A stretch of 64,000 bases of DNA from Enemella evansiae (GTDB lineage Bacteria; Pseudomonadota; Alphaproteobacteria; Rhodobacterales; Rhodobacteraceae), in the NCBI GenBank assembly GCA_017255395.1, contig JAFKDC010000017.1, positions 1 through 64,000 of the forward strand. Direction: 5' to 3'. Both the position numbers and the translations under genes were made by a program. Within the stretch, counting starts at the first letter, position 1. Each line of letters opens with the position of its first letter. The notes beneath the pieces are model-generated. The model saw only the letters and a list, made by a program, of their open reading frames with translations, was not told the DNA's origin and did no database searches. Of the stretch, positions 28,041 to 38,605 are shown piece after piece.

Positions 28041-29501
28041 TCAGCCGCTCTCGGCGATGAGGGCGGCTGGCATGCCCTGCCGCATCATGAGCTCGAGACG
28101 CGAGACCACCGCCGCGCGCCAGTCCGGCGCCGCGGTCAGGGCCTCGGGCATGAGGCCGGGAAGCCGCGCCAGACGGTCGTAGAGCGCGCCCGCATCCTCG
28201 CCCCCGGGAGCGGCGCGCAGGTCGTCTTCGCGCGGGTCGCGCAGGGCGTAGCCGGTGCCGTCATCCTGCCGCCCCAGCGTGTAGCGCATCCATGCGGCAC
28301 TGGCGAAGGCGAAGGCATCCAGCGATTGCCCGCGCCGCAGCGCCTCGGCGGCGGGGGCGAGGATCCGCTGCGGCAGCTTCTCGGTCCCGTCCATGGCGAT
28401 CTGGTAGGTCTCATGCCCCAGATGCGGATTGGCGAAGCGGCGCGACAGGGCCTGCGCGTAGCCGTCCAGATCGACGCCGGGCAGCGGGTCCAGGGTGCCC
28501 GCCGCCGCCCGAAGGTGCCGGTCGACCAGCCGCGCGAGGGCAGGCTCCGCCATCACGTCGCGCACGTAGCGGTGCCCGGCAAGGAAGCCCGCATAGGCCA
28601 GCATCGAATGCGCGCCGTTCAGCATTCGCAGCTTCATCAGCTCGAAGGGCCGCACCTCGGGCACGAAGAGCGCGCCGCCCGCCTGCCATGCGGGGCGCCC
28701 GGTGGGAAAGTGGTCCTCGATCACCCATTGCCGAAAGCTCTCGGCCTCGATGGCGGCGTGGTCCTCAACGCCGGTCATCTCCTGCGCCAGCGCCAGCGTG
28801 GCGGGGGTGCGGGCGGGGGTGATCCGGTCGACCATGCTGCCGGGGAAGGCCACCCCGGTCGAAATGTGGTCCACGAGGTCGGGGGCCACATGCCGCGCCA
28901 TGTCGATCAGCAGCGAGCGGGTTAGCGCGCCGTTGTCCGGCAGGTTGTCGCAGCTGAGCACGGTGAAGGGCGGCACACCCGCCGCGTGGCGCAGCGCCAG
29001 CGCCCGCACCAGAAGGCCCGCAAGGCCCTGCGGCGCCTCGGGCGTGGCGAGGTCGGCGACGATGGCGGGGTGACTGTGGTCGATGCCGCCGGTGGCGCGG
29101 TCGAGGCCATAGCCCTTTTCGGTGACGGTGATCGTGACGATCCGCGTCTCGGGCGCGCAGAGCGCCTCCATAACCGCCTGAGCGTCGGTCCGGGCGCAAA
29201 GCGCGCGGGCCAGCGCGCCGATGACGCGGGCGCGGCTGCCGTCGACGTCGCGTTCGATCACCGTGAACAGCCCGTTCTGCGGCGTCAGTTCCTCTGCCGG
29301 CTCGGGGCTGCGCAGGCTGACCCCGATGATGCGCCAGTCGCCGCCCTCGGCGGCCAGCGCATCGTCCGTGTAGACCGCCTGATGTGCCTTGTGAAAGGCG
29401 CCGAGGCCGATGTGGACGATCCCCGCGCCATGGGCAGAGGGATCGTAGCCGGGCCGCGCGACAGTGTCGGGCAGGCCTTCGAGCGTGGTCAGTCGGGTCA
29501 T
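28041..29501 (-). CDS. uxuB: Fructuronate/mannonate reductase (mannitol dehydrogenase family, UxuB-like)
   Basis: This NAD-dependent long-chain polyol dehydrogenase (486 aa) interconverts fructuronate (or tagaturonate) and the matching aldonate. The N-terminal cofactor loop is HIGLGAFHKAHQAVY, and the active-site helix carries the lysine and NGAHS of KLRMLNGAHSMLAY. Its ATG overlaps the uxuA stop by four bases. The mannitol dehydrogenase family is broad; the uxuA partner is what favours D-mannonate oxidoreductase. Confidence 0.88.
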   Translation of the reverse strand: MTRLTTLEGLPDTVARPGYDPSAHGAGIVHIGLGAFHKAHQAVYTDDALAAEGGDWRIIGVSLRSPEPAEELTPQNGLFTVIERDVDGSRARVIGALARALCARTDAQAVMEALCAPETRIVTITVTEKGYGLDRATGGIDHSHPAIVADLATPEAPQGLAGLLVRALALRHAAGVPPFTVLSCDNLPDNGALTRSLLIDMARHVAPDLVDHISTGVAFPGSMVDRITPARTPATLALAQEMTGVEDHAAIEAESFRQWVIEDHFPTGRPAWQAGGALFVPEVRPFELMKLRMLNGAHSMLAYAGFLAGHRYVRDVMAEPALARLVDRHLRAAAGTLDPLPGVDLDGYAQALSRRFANPHLGHETYQIAMDGTEKLPQRILAPAAEALRRGQSLDAFAFASAAWMRYTLGRQDDGTGYALRDPREDDLRAAPGGEDAGALYDRLARLPGLMPEALTAAPDWRAAVVSRLELMMRQGMPAALIAESG

Positions 29502-30706
29502 GCCGACACGCGCGGCGACAGGGCGGCGATGATGCCGCGCAGTTCCGCAAGCCCCTTGAGCCGCCCGATCGAGGGATAGCCGGGCTGCGTGCGGCGCCCG
29601 AGATCGTCGAGGATGTCCTGACCGTGATCGGGCCGGAAGGGGATCGACCAGTCGGCCCGGCCCGCCGCACGGCGGCGCGCCTCTTCGACCAGCACCGCCT
29701 CGACCAGCGCCACCATGTCGGTGTCGCCGCCCAGATGCTCGGCTTCGTAGAAGGACCCACGGATGCCGGTGCTTTCGCGTTTGACGTTGCGCAGGTGCAG
29801 GAAATGCACGCGGTCGCCCAGACGCTGCATCATGCCCGGCAGGTCGTTGTCGGGCCGCGCGCCCAGAGAGCCGGAGCACAGCGTGATGCCGTTGGCGGGA
29901 ATGTCGACCGCCTGCATGACCTGCGCGTATTGCGCCTCTGTCGACATGATGCGCGGCAGGCCCAGCAGCGGGAAGGGCGGGTCGTCCGGATGGCAGCACA
30001 GGCGCAGCCCCAACTCCTGCGCGACCGGCGCGACCTCGGACAGGAAGTCGATCAGGTGGCTGCGCAGGGTGCCCTCTGACAGGGCGGCGTATTCGGCCAG
30101 ATGGGCCCGCACGTCTTCCAGCGAAAAGCGTTCCGCCGCGCCGGGCAGGCCGAAGACCACGTTTCCGGCCAGCGCCTCTTGCGCGGGTTCGTCCATGGCG
30201 GCGAAGCGGCGGGCGGCCTCGTCCCGCAGCGCCTCGTCGTAATCCTCGGGCGCGCCGGGGCGGGCGAGGATGTGCAGGTCGAATGTGGCGAAATCCACAA
30301 GGTCGAAGCGCATGCAGCTTGCGCCGCTCTTCAGCCGCCAGGCAAGGTCGGTGCGGGTCCAGTCCAGCACCGGCATGAAGTTGTAGCAGATCACCTCGAT
30401 CCCCGCCCCGGCGAGGTTGCGCAGGCTGGTCTTGTAGTTGGCGATGTGTTCGCGCCACGCGCCCTGCTGCTTCTTGATGTCCTCGGAGACGGGCAGGCTT
30501 TCGACCACCGCCCAGTCAAGCCCCGAGGGGCTGCCGTCGGTCATATGCGCGATCTCGGCCTGCCGCTGCGCGATCTCTTCGGGCGTCCAGACGGCGCCGG
30601 TCGGCACGTGGTGCAGCGCCGAAACGATGCCCTCGGCGCCCGCCTGCGCCACGTCCTCCGTTGAAACCAGATCTTTGGGTCCAAACCAGCGCCAGGTCTG
30701 TTTCAT
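29498..30706 (-). CDS. uxuA: Mannonate dehydratase
   Basis: This 402-aa TIM-barrel enzyme dehydrates D-mannonate to 2-keto-3-deoxy-D-gluconate. Family blocks are KQTWRWFGPKDLVS at the start, VICYNFMPVLDWTRTDL, LCCHPDDPP and FRPDHGQDI, which supply the metal ligands. ATG 30706 has GGGAGGA 6 bases upstream; an in-frame extension to 30736 is not needed. It is divergent from a GntR regulator and is the first gene of uxuAB. Confidence 0.95.
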   Translation of the reverse strand: MKQTWRWFGPKDLVSTEDVAQAGAEGIVSALHHVPTGAVWTPEEIAQRQAEIAHMTDGSPSGLDWAVVESLPVSEDIKKQQGAWREHIANYKTSLRNLAGAGIEVICYNFMPVLDWTRTDLAWRLKSGASCMRFDLVDFATFDLHILARPGAPEDYDEALRDEAARRFAAMDEPAQEALAGNVVFGLPGAAERFSLEDVRAHLAEYAALSEGTLRSHLIDFLSEVAPVAQELGLRLCCHPDDPPFPLLGLPRIMSTEAQYAQVMQAVDIPANGITLCSGSLGARPDNDLPGMMQRLGDRVHFLHLRNVKRESTGIRGSFYEAEHLGGDTDMVALVEAVLVEEARRRAAGRADWSIPFRPDHGQDILDDLGRRTQPGYPSIGRLKGLAELRGIIAALSPRVSA

Positions 30707-30761
30707 GCTGTCCTCCCGAGTCGATGTCTTTGGCACGGGCCTATCATCCTGCGGATTTAAT

Positions 30762-30785
30762 CTCTAGTATGGAAGTATGGTAGAG
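30762..30785. promoter_or_regulatory. Candidate GntR operator between uxuA and gntR
   Basis: CTCTA and TAGAG bracket two direct copies of GTATGG separated by AA. The CTAGTAT core also occurs in reverse ahead of dctP. It lies in the divergent promoter and could bind either FCD regulator in this locus. Confidence 0.45.
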
Positions 30786-30807
30786 TGATCCGGGAAGGGG
30801 ATGAACG

Positions 30808-31548
30808 ATGCGGGCAGATATCCGGGAAAGCTGGTCGCTTGATCCTGCGACGCCGATCACGCGGCAGATCTCGCGGATCCTGCGCGAACGGATCATCCAG
30901 GTCGACCTGAAGCCCGGCGACCGCCTGTCCGAATCCGAGGTTGCGCGCTTTTACGACGTCAGCCGCCAGCCCGTGCGCGAGGCCTTCATCCGCCTCGCCG
31001 ATCAGGGCCTCTTGGCGATCCTGCCCCAGCGCGGCACCATCGTCAGCCGGATCGGCTACAATGCCGTGCTGGATGCCCGTTTCCTGCGCGAGGCGATCGA
31101 GGCCGATATCGCCAAGATCCTCGCCTTGCAGCAGGATGCCGCCGTGATCCGCGAGTTGCGTGCGCAACTGGACCATCAGGCAAAGGTGGGGCAGGATACA
31201 CCGCAGAATTTCTTCGGCTATGACGACCTGTTTCACCGCACGCTGGCCGAAGCCGCCGGGAAGGGCGGCGCATGGAAGCAGATCGAGGGGCTGAAGTCGC
31301 AGATGGACCGGGTGCGCTTCCTGTCGCTCGGCCAGTTCCCGCAGCGCAAGCTGATCGCGCAGCATGGGGCCATCGTCGATGCCATCGAACGGGGCGCGGT
31401 GGCGCAGGCCAATGCGGCGGTGCGCCGACACCTGCGAGAGGTCCTGTCGGAGCTTCCGCAGATCGTGGCGACAAACGCCGCCTATTTCGAACTGCCCGAT
31501 GGGTCGCTTCCGCAGCCGGTCCATGCCCCGATTCAGGGGGGCACCTGA
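30808..31548 (+). CDS. GntR-family regulator with FCD domain (UxuR-like)
   Basis: This 246-aa regulator has a winged helix (ESEVARFYDVSRQPVREAFIRL) and an FCD domain with the probable metal/ligand residues of FGYDDLFHRTL and IAQHGAIVDAI. It is transcribed away from uxuAB across a short promoter region, the usual place for a uronate-pathway repressor. GGGAAGGGG precedes the ATG. Together with the gene at 22380 it makes two FCD regulators in one catabolic locus. Confidence 0.9.
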   Translation: MRADIRESWSLDPATPITRQISRILRERIIQVDLKPGDRLSESEVARFYDVSRQPVREAFIRLADQGLLAILPQRGTIVSRIGYNAVLDARFLREAIEADIAKILALQQDAAVIRELRAQLDHQAKVGQDTPQNFFGYDDLFHRTLAEAAGKGGAWKQIEGLKSQMDRVRFLSLGQFPQRKLIAQHGAIVDAIERGAVAQANAAVRRHLREVLSELPQIVATNAAYFELPDGSLPQPVHAPIQGGT

Positions 31549-31723
31549 AAAAGACCTGCCGTCAGACTGACCGCCGGAGCGGAGTTGCCGCCGCCTGCGC
31601 AGGGCAGGAGGCGGAAGCCGGGTGCCTTGGCGACGGCGACAGCGCGCATGCACAGGCCGCTGTGCCGCCCCCAGAGTTGCCGGGTATCGCCGCGCCGCCG
31701 CACGGACAGGCGGTGCGGGGGCG

Positions 31724-32119
31724 TCAGCCGTTGTAATCGGCGTCCGAAACCTTCTCCAGCCAGGTCACCGGCGTGCCGTCGATGCTTTCCTGAATGGCGA
31801 TATGCGACATGGCGGTCCCGGGCGCGGCGCCGTGCCAGTGCTTTTCCTCAGCCGGAAAGAAGACCACGTCGCCCGTCGTGACCTCTTCGACCGGGCCGCC
31901 GTCGCGCTGTACCCGGCCGCGACCGAAGGTGATGATGATGGTCTGCCCCGCCGGGTGGGTGTGCCACGCGGTCCGGGCGCCGGGCTCGAAGGTGACATGG
32001 GCGCCGCTGGTGCGGCCCGGCGCTTCGGCCTGAAACATCGGGTCGATGCGCACGGTCCCGGTGAAATACTCCCCGGGGCCGGGGGCAGAGGGCGTGTTGC
32101 CGGCTCGGATGATCTTCAT
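31724..32119 (-). CDS. Cupin-domain protein
   Basis: This single-domain cupin (131 aa) has metal ligands in motif 1 ([20 protein letters not shown], with Gln where Glu is usual) and motif 2 ([12 protein letters not shown]). Such cupins are commonly encoded next to a carboxymuconolactone-decarboxylase-like protein. Here only the tail of one remains just upstream (32172-32312). The ATG has GGGGAGA upstream. The substrate is unknown. Confidence 0.85.
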   Translation of the reverse strand: MKIIRAGNTPSAPGPGEYFTGTVRIDPMFQAEAPGRTSGAHVTFEPGARTAWHTHPAGQTIIITFGRGRVQRDGGPVEEVTTGDVVFFPAEEKHWHGAAPGTAMSHIAIQESIDGTPVTWLEKVSDADYNG

Positions 32120-32171
32120 GGACAGGTCTCCCCTGGTGAGGCGGCGGGGCAGGGGGCCGCGCCGCAGGATT

Positions 32172-32312
32172 TCAGTTTGCGCGACCGTCGGAAACCTCCC
32201 CGACCACGGGCATCGCCGAGAACACCTTGGGCCAGCCCGCGCATAAGGCAAGCTGCGACAGCATCGCTCCCGCTTCCTCTTGCGTCAGCCTGCTGTCCAT
32301 CGCGCGGTTTCG
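32172..32312 (-). pseudogene. C-terminal remnant of a carboxymuconolactone decarboxylase-like gene
   Basis: The minus strand encodes about 45 residues, including [20 protein letters not shown] followed by KVFSAMPVV. These match the end of CMD/AhpD-like decarboxylases, where LAFYAGWPNAFSALPV is typical, up to a proper stop codon. Nothing recognisable of the rest of the domain precedes it, so the gene has lost its 5' part. Its natural partner, the cupin, is intact downstream. Confidence 0.7.
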
Positions 32313-34162
<1,850 letters not shown>

Positions 34163-34194
34163 CCTTGGAGGATGCCTTCGGGTTTCGCAAAAGA

Positions 34195-34221
34195 GGCGCG
34201 GCGACTGTGCGCCGCCGCGCC
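34195..34221. terminator. GC-rich hairpin downstream of gdhA
   Basis: GGCGCGGCG pairs with CGCCGCGCC. On the minus strand the hairpin is followed by TCTTTTG, so it may end the PepSY gene transcript and also slow gdhA transcription. Confidence 0.45.
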
Positions 34222-34364
34222 CTCCGGGGCCCGAGTGCCGGGCAGAGGGCCCCTTGGCCGCGTTTCCAGAGCGACCAACGATCCGGGTGGCGTCACGGGG
34301 CCGGCGGATATCGCAGCGTGAGGGCAGCCCCCGGAACCGGCGGCTGCCCCTGTCGTTCAGGCGC

Positions 34365-35789
34365 CTAGCGGGCCGCGTCCTGTGCCGGAAGGCGCCGCCG
34401 CGTGATGACGTGCACCGCCAGTTCGATCACCAGCAGCACCAGCATCGACAGGCCCACCAGCGGGAAGAAGACGCCCCCGGCGATGGCCATGACCAGCAGC
34501 GTGCGCGGGATGCGCCAGTCGGTCGGCACCGCGGGGACGCCAAGGGCGCCGGAGGGACGCCGCTTCCACCACATGGCCGCCGCCGAGACGCACATAAGCA
34601 CCATCGCGACGCAGGCCAGCAGCAGGACGATCTGGTTCAGAAGTCCCCATTCCTGCCCCATGTGCACGCTGATGCCCCATTCGGCCCAGCGGCCCAGCGT
34701 ACCGAGATCGTCGAGGCCCGCATCGTAGAGAACCGCGCCGCTGTAGCGGTCCAGATGAATGACCCGCTCATAGGTGATGTCGTCGGGATAGACCGAGGCC
34801 GTGAACACCCCGGTGGGCCCGGCGGGAAGCGTGACCGCGTAGCCCGGAACGAGGCCAAGACCCTCGACCGTGCCGATGACCCCGTCCAGAAGCGGCAGGG
34901 CCGCATTGCCGTCGGTCGCGGCCTCCGGCGCATCCGCAAGGTGCCCGGCATGGGCGCCCGCGTCGGGCAGGGGCGACGCGGGGATCGGCTGGCGCTCCAT
35001 GATCCACGGGGCGCGGTCCACGACCTCCTGCGTCGGCACCGTGGACCGCGGTGTGTTTGACCAGTAGCCGTCGGGCATCCCCAGCCCAAGGGCATAGGCC
35101 GCGTCGTAGAACTTGCCGCCCCAGACACCGGACCAGGGCAGGCCGGTCAGGGCGAGGAAAACGATGAAGATGCCGGTGTAGATCCCCGTCACCGCGTGAA
35201 GGTCGCGCCACCACGGGCGACCCCGGCTGGCCTTGATGCGCAGGGTGCCCTTCGATTTGCGCCCGCGCGGCAGCCACAGATAGATCCCGCTCAAGACCAG
35301 CAGGACCATCCAGCCCGCAGCGGCCTCGATCAGGCGATTGCCGAACCAGCCGACATAGTCCAGCGAGTGCAGCTTGCGCACCACGTAGAGCGCCGGGCTG
35401 CCCGCCGCACCGCCGTCCCAGAGGGTGCCCAGAACCTGACCGTCATAGGGATCGACATAGACCGTATTGCGCAGGCCCCCGGGGTCCAGGATGTCGACCT
35501 CCGCGCTGCGGTCCGGGGCAGGCGGGGGAGAATAGGCCTTTACCGTGCCGGGGTGGGCGGCAAGGGCTGCGGCAGTCAGGCGCGATGCCGGCAGGGTGTC
35601 GGACCGGACCTCGACGAAGCGCAGGTCGCGGTGGGCGGCATTGTTGATCTCGTCCTTGAACAGGTAGATCCCGCCGGTCACCGCAAGGATCAGGACGAAG
35701 GGCAGGACAACGAGTCCGGCGAGGAAGTGCCAGCGCCAGACGGCGCGATAGAGTGCGGCGCCTGCCGCACGTTGGGTCGTATCTGTCAT
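34365..35789 (-). CDS. PepSY-associated transmembrane protein (PiuB-like)
   Basis: This 474-aa inner-membrane protein has the layout of PepSY_TM proteins: a first helix after ALYRAVWRWHFLAGL, a PepSY-type periplasmic domain, two central helices with WWRDLHAVTG, a second periplasmic domain and two or three C-terminal helices. Histidines in the helices (WRWHFLAG, RKLHSLDY, DLHAVTG, ISVHMGQ) suit haem or metal binding. Relatives are thought to reduce or handle siderophore iron. The small Cys/His protein at 35882 is encoded just upstream in the same direction. Confidence 0.87.
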   Translation of the reverse strand: MTDTTQRAAGAALYRAVWRWHFLAGLVVLPFVLILAVTGGIYLFKDEINNAAHRDLRFVEVRSDTLPASRLTAAALAAHPGTVKAYSPPPAPDRSAEVDILDPGGLRNTVYVDPYDGQVLGTLWDGGAAGSPALYVVRKLHSLDYVGWFGNRLIEAAAGWMVLLVLSGIYLWLPRGRKSKGTLRIKASRGRPWWRDLHAVTGIYTGIFIVFLALTGLPWSGVWGGKFYDAAYALGLGMPDGYWSNTPRSTVPTQEVVDRAPWIMERQPIPASPLPDAGAHAGHLADAPEAATDGNAALPLLDGVIGTVEGLGLVPGYAVTLPAGPTGVFTASVYPDDITYERVIHLDRYSGAVLYDAGLDDLGTLGRWAEWGISVHMGQEWGLLNQIVLLLACVAMVLMCVSAAAMWWKRRPSGALGVPAVPTDWRIPRTLLVMAIAGGVFFPLVGLSMLVLLVIELAVHVITRRRLPAQDAAR

Positions 35790-35881
35790 GTGTACATTCC
35801 AAGCGGCCCGTCGGCGTGACGGGCTTGGGTCAAGAGGTGTCCCCCCGCAGGCAGCGGCGGGACCATCGGATCAGGTCTGCG

Positions 35882-36238
35882 TCAGACGATCCGTGGTGGC
35901 GCTCTGGTGGAATGGTTGATGTTGCGACCCTGCGACTCGCGGTGCAGCGCTTCGCCCTGCCGCCACAGGTCGTGGGGCACGAAGGCAAGGGACAGCCCGG
36001 GAGAGGCCGGTTCGGGCGCCCGGGGCGTTGCGTGACAGAAGGGGCAGGTATGGTCGTGGTCCGCGTGACCGCCGTGGTCCGCACAAAGCGCCAGCGAGGC
36101 CTCCCCGTAGATCATGGCGTAGGCGGCGCGCTGATCGCTGTCGCGGTCGGGGGCCATCAGGCTGACGGACATGACACTGGCCGAGGCAAGGATAAGCCCC
36201 AGCAAAAGCGCGCATGCCGTTGAAACCCAGGATGTCAT
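35882..36238 (-). CDS. Small membrane-anchored Cys/His protein (DUF2946-like)
   Basis: This 118-aa protein has one N-terminal hydrophobic helix (ACALLLGLILASASVMSV) and then a region rich in His, Asp and Cys: CADHGGHADHDHTCPFCH. That cluster could bind a metal outside the membrane. Similar short proteins with a CPFC-type motif (DUF2946) occur beside TonB receptors and PepSY proteins. It lies upstream of and in the same direction as the PepSY protein, so a role in metal uptake is likely. Family assignment is tentative. Confidence 0.6.
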   Translation of the reverse strand: MTSWVSTACALLLGLILASASVMSVSLMAPDRDSDQRAAYAMIYGEASLALCADHGGHADHDHTCPFCHATPRAPEPASPGLSLAFVPHDLWRQGEALHRESQGRNINHSTRAPPRIV

Positions 36239-36638
36239 GACCGTGGCTTATGGCATCGGCAGCGCGCTGAGGGAACCCGGGATATCGCCGCAGTCCCGCC
36301 TTATGGGCAAGGCGGTTGCGCGCCGGGGCTTGGTCCCGGTCCGATGCATATTCCCCCGCGTCCTTCACCGCCCCGCAGTCCTTCCGGTGTGGGCGCGGGT
36401 CTACATGGGTGAGGCGGAGGCGACCCCGGGACGGGAGTCGTGGCATGCCTGCGAAACAGGCTGGCGGGCGCCGTCTGCGCGGTCGATACGCCGACCGCCG
36501 TGCGGCCCGCGATGGCGTGGCGGCCGAATGGCGGCCCGCGCTTGATCGGGCGCGGAATTTGCGGCAGGATGTGCGCCAGAGCAGTGAGGCCGGAGAGACG
36601 GGATGACCCGCCCCGCGCCATGACATGGGCAGGACGAC
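36239..36638. other. Divergent intergenic region, no gene recognised
   Basis: GC-rich DNA lies between two divergently transcribed genes. I looked on the minus strand for a cobalamin riboswitch, given the metal-uptake genes, and did not find its conserved box. A structured leader cannot be ruled out. Confidence 0.35.
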
Positions 36639-37004
36639 ATGAAAACAACAGGACTTTTGCTGCTTGCGGCCTTGGCGCTTGGCGCCTGCGGCGGCGGTGC
36701 GAACCGGGCGGACCGGGGCTATATCTCCTACACCACGCCGACCAAGGCCTTTGCCACGGGACCGGTGTCGAACGCCTGCCTGCGGGGCGGACGCAAGGCG
36801 GCCTCCACCGCGCTCTGTGGCTGCGTGCAGGCGGTGGCGGATCGGTCTCTCTCCGGGTCCGATCAGCGGCTGGCGGCGAAGTTCTTCGCCGATCCGCATC
36901 ACGCGCAAGAGATCCGGCAGTCCGACAATCCCAACCATGAGGCCTTCTGGAAGCGCTACAAGGCCTTCAGCGCCAGCGCCGAGCGGGCCTGCACGGGCGC
37001 CTGA
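36639..37004 (+). CDS. Small lipoprotein conserved in Rhodobacterales
   Basis: This 121-aa protein has a lipoprotein signal peptide: MKTTGLLLLAALALGA then the lipobox cysteine at 17. The mature part has YISYTTPTKAFATGPVSNAC and four more cysteines that could form disulfides (NAC, LCGC, RAC). I recognise the pattern from proteins annotated as arginine transporter in Roseobacter genomes, a label with little support. It probably sits in the outer or inner membrane facing the periplasm. Confidence 0.75.
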   Translation: MKTTGLLLLAALALGACGGGANRADRGYISYTTPTKAFATGPVSNACLRGGRKAASTALCGCVQAVADRSLSGSDQRLAAKFFADPHHAQEIRQSDNPNHEAFWKRYKAFSASAERACTGA

Positions 37005-37399
37005 CGCGCCCGCCCCGGCTTTTTCGTCTGCGACACCACCGCCCCGCCGCGTGCCCTGCGCTGCGGGGAACGTCTTTTCGCGCTGAGCGCTGCGCCGAAG
37101 GCCCTCCGGGGGCGCGTCAAGGCGGCCAGCACGTGTTCGGCGCGCGCGATGACGGCACTGGCCCGGGTGATCACGGACCCGGAGCGCGTCTTCCGCCATG
37201 TGGCGGTCTTCAGAATCCCGTGCAGGACCAGACCGGCGCTGTCGCGCGCAGCGCCCGCCACCGGCCGCACATGGGTCGGCCCGGCGGCACCGGCCTGCCG
37301 GGGGCAGATTTCAGCAGGCGGGGCTTGGCTGCGGCCTTGACGGAAGGGAGACAGTTTCGGAAAAGCTGAAAGTGGCGCAGGCGCAGCGGGGGGAAAGCG
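37005..37399. other. Intergenic region, nothing recognised
   Basis: Frames are open on both strands only because of high GC. No ribosome site, motif or strong hairpin stood out. Confidence 0.35.
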
Positions 37400-38365
37400 G
37401 TGCTGATGAAGGGGGTGACGCTGAAGGGGCTAGAGGTCTTCGACGCGCTGGCGGGCTCCGGTTCCGTTGCGCGCGCGGCAGAGGTGACCGGGCTAAGCCA
37501 GCCCGCGGTCAGCCAGCAGATGCGCAACCTCGAAGCGGCACTCGGCACCGATCTGGTCGACCACGGGCGCCGGCCGATGACGCTGACACCCGCCGGGCGC
37601 GCCTTTCTGATCCGCACGCAGGCGGTGCTGCGGCAGCTGCGCCTCGCGCAAAGCGAACTGACGGTGATGGACCTCAGCCACCTCTCAACGCTGAGCCTCG
37701 GCGTGATCGACGACTTCGACAACGACCTGACGCCGCGCCTCGTCACGATCCTCGCGGACAGCATGCAGGGCTGCGCCTTCCGGCTGATCACCGCGCCCAG
37801 CCACGAGATCGCGGGCGCGATCCGGGCGCGCCGCCTGAACCTCGCCGTCGCCGCCTCCACCGGCGAGGACGCGCAGGGGGTGATCGAATATCCGCTGGCG
37901 CGCGACCCCTATATCTTCGTCTGCGCCAGGGGCGCGGTGGCCGAGGCGGGCGATATCGCCGCCCTGATGCAGGCGCGGCCCTTTCTGCGCCACGACCGCG
38001 AACAGCTGATCGGTCGCCAGATCGAGGCCCATCTCGCCAGGCAGAATCTCAGCTTCGACGCGCGCTTCGAAATCGGCCCGCACCTGTCTCTGATGACCCT
38101 GGTGGCGCGCGGGGTCGGTTGGACGGTGACGACGCCGCTGGGCTACATGCGCGCCCACCGCCTGCACGAGGGTATGGAGGTCCACCCGGTGCCCTTCCGC
38201 CCCTTCGCGCGCACCATCAGCCTGTTGGCCGCGACCGACTGGACGGACCATGTCCCGCGCGAGGTGGCGCGCACGGTACGGATGCTCATCGGCGACATGG
38301 TCATCGCCCCGGCCCTCGCCCAACTGCCATGGCTGAAGGGCGACCTCGCGGTTCTGGAGGAATAG
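37400..38365 (+). CDS. LysR-family transcriptional regulator
   Basis: This regulator of about 321 aa has an N-terminal LysR helix-turn-helix (LEVFDALAGSGSVARAAEVT, then LSQPAVSQQMRNLE) and a periplasmic-binding-type effector domain. A GTG at 37400 is best placed after GGGGGGAAA; an ATG two codons on at 37406 is also possible. No divergent target gene is adjacent, since the lipoprotein upstream reads the same way, so its targets are unknown. Confidence 0.88.
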   Translation: MLMKGVTLKGLEVFDALAGSGSVARAAEVTGLSQPAVSQQMRNLEAALGTDLVDHGRRPMTLTPAGRAFLIRTQAVLRQLRLAQSELTVMDLSHLSTLSLGVIDDFDNDLTPRLVTILADSMQGCAFRLITAPSHEIAGAIRARRLNLAVAASTGEDAQGVIEYPLARDPYIFVCARGAVAEAGDIAALMQARPFLRHDREQLIGRQIEAHLARQNLSFDARFEIGPHLSLMTLVARGVGWTVTTPLGYMRAHRLHEGMEVHPVPFRPFARTISLLAATDWTDHVPREVARTVRMLIGDMVIAPALAQLPWLKGDLAVLEE

Positions 38366-38530
38366 GGCAGGGCGCGCCAGGCAGGTAGGATGCCGCGTCC
38401 CGGCCCGCATTCACGAAGCGGGATGCGCCGTTTCAGTTTTTCGAAAGTCAGCGCGCACCCGGCATCCCGAGGCCAGACAGCCCCCTGTCCTCATCACCCC
38501 GGATCGCAGGCCGGACGCGGCCCCCCGCCT

Positions 38531-38556
38531 CTTCTTGGTCCAAATACTCTCGGGGG
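38531..38556. repeat. Intergenic motif CTTCTT-N-AAATACT, copy 1
   Basis: CTTCTTGGTCCAAATACTCT is followed by CGGGGG, then a G/C-rich hairpin-forming stretch. Related copies lie at 48622-48647 (reverse) and 63047-63074. All are in gaps between genes. Confidence 0.5.
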
Positions 38557-38605
38557 AGCGCAGCGGGGGCAGGGCCCCCTCCGCCCGCAGCCCGGGGGGC
38601 GGTCC

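Noticed and set aside
36239-36638. Cobalamin riboswitch ahead of the small Cys/His and PepSY genes
   Set aside because: The conserved B12 box and the flanking conserved elements could not be found on the minus strand.
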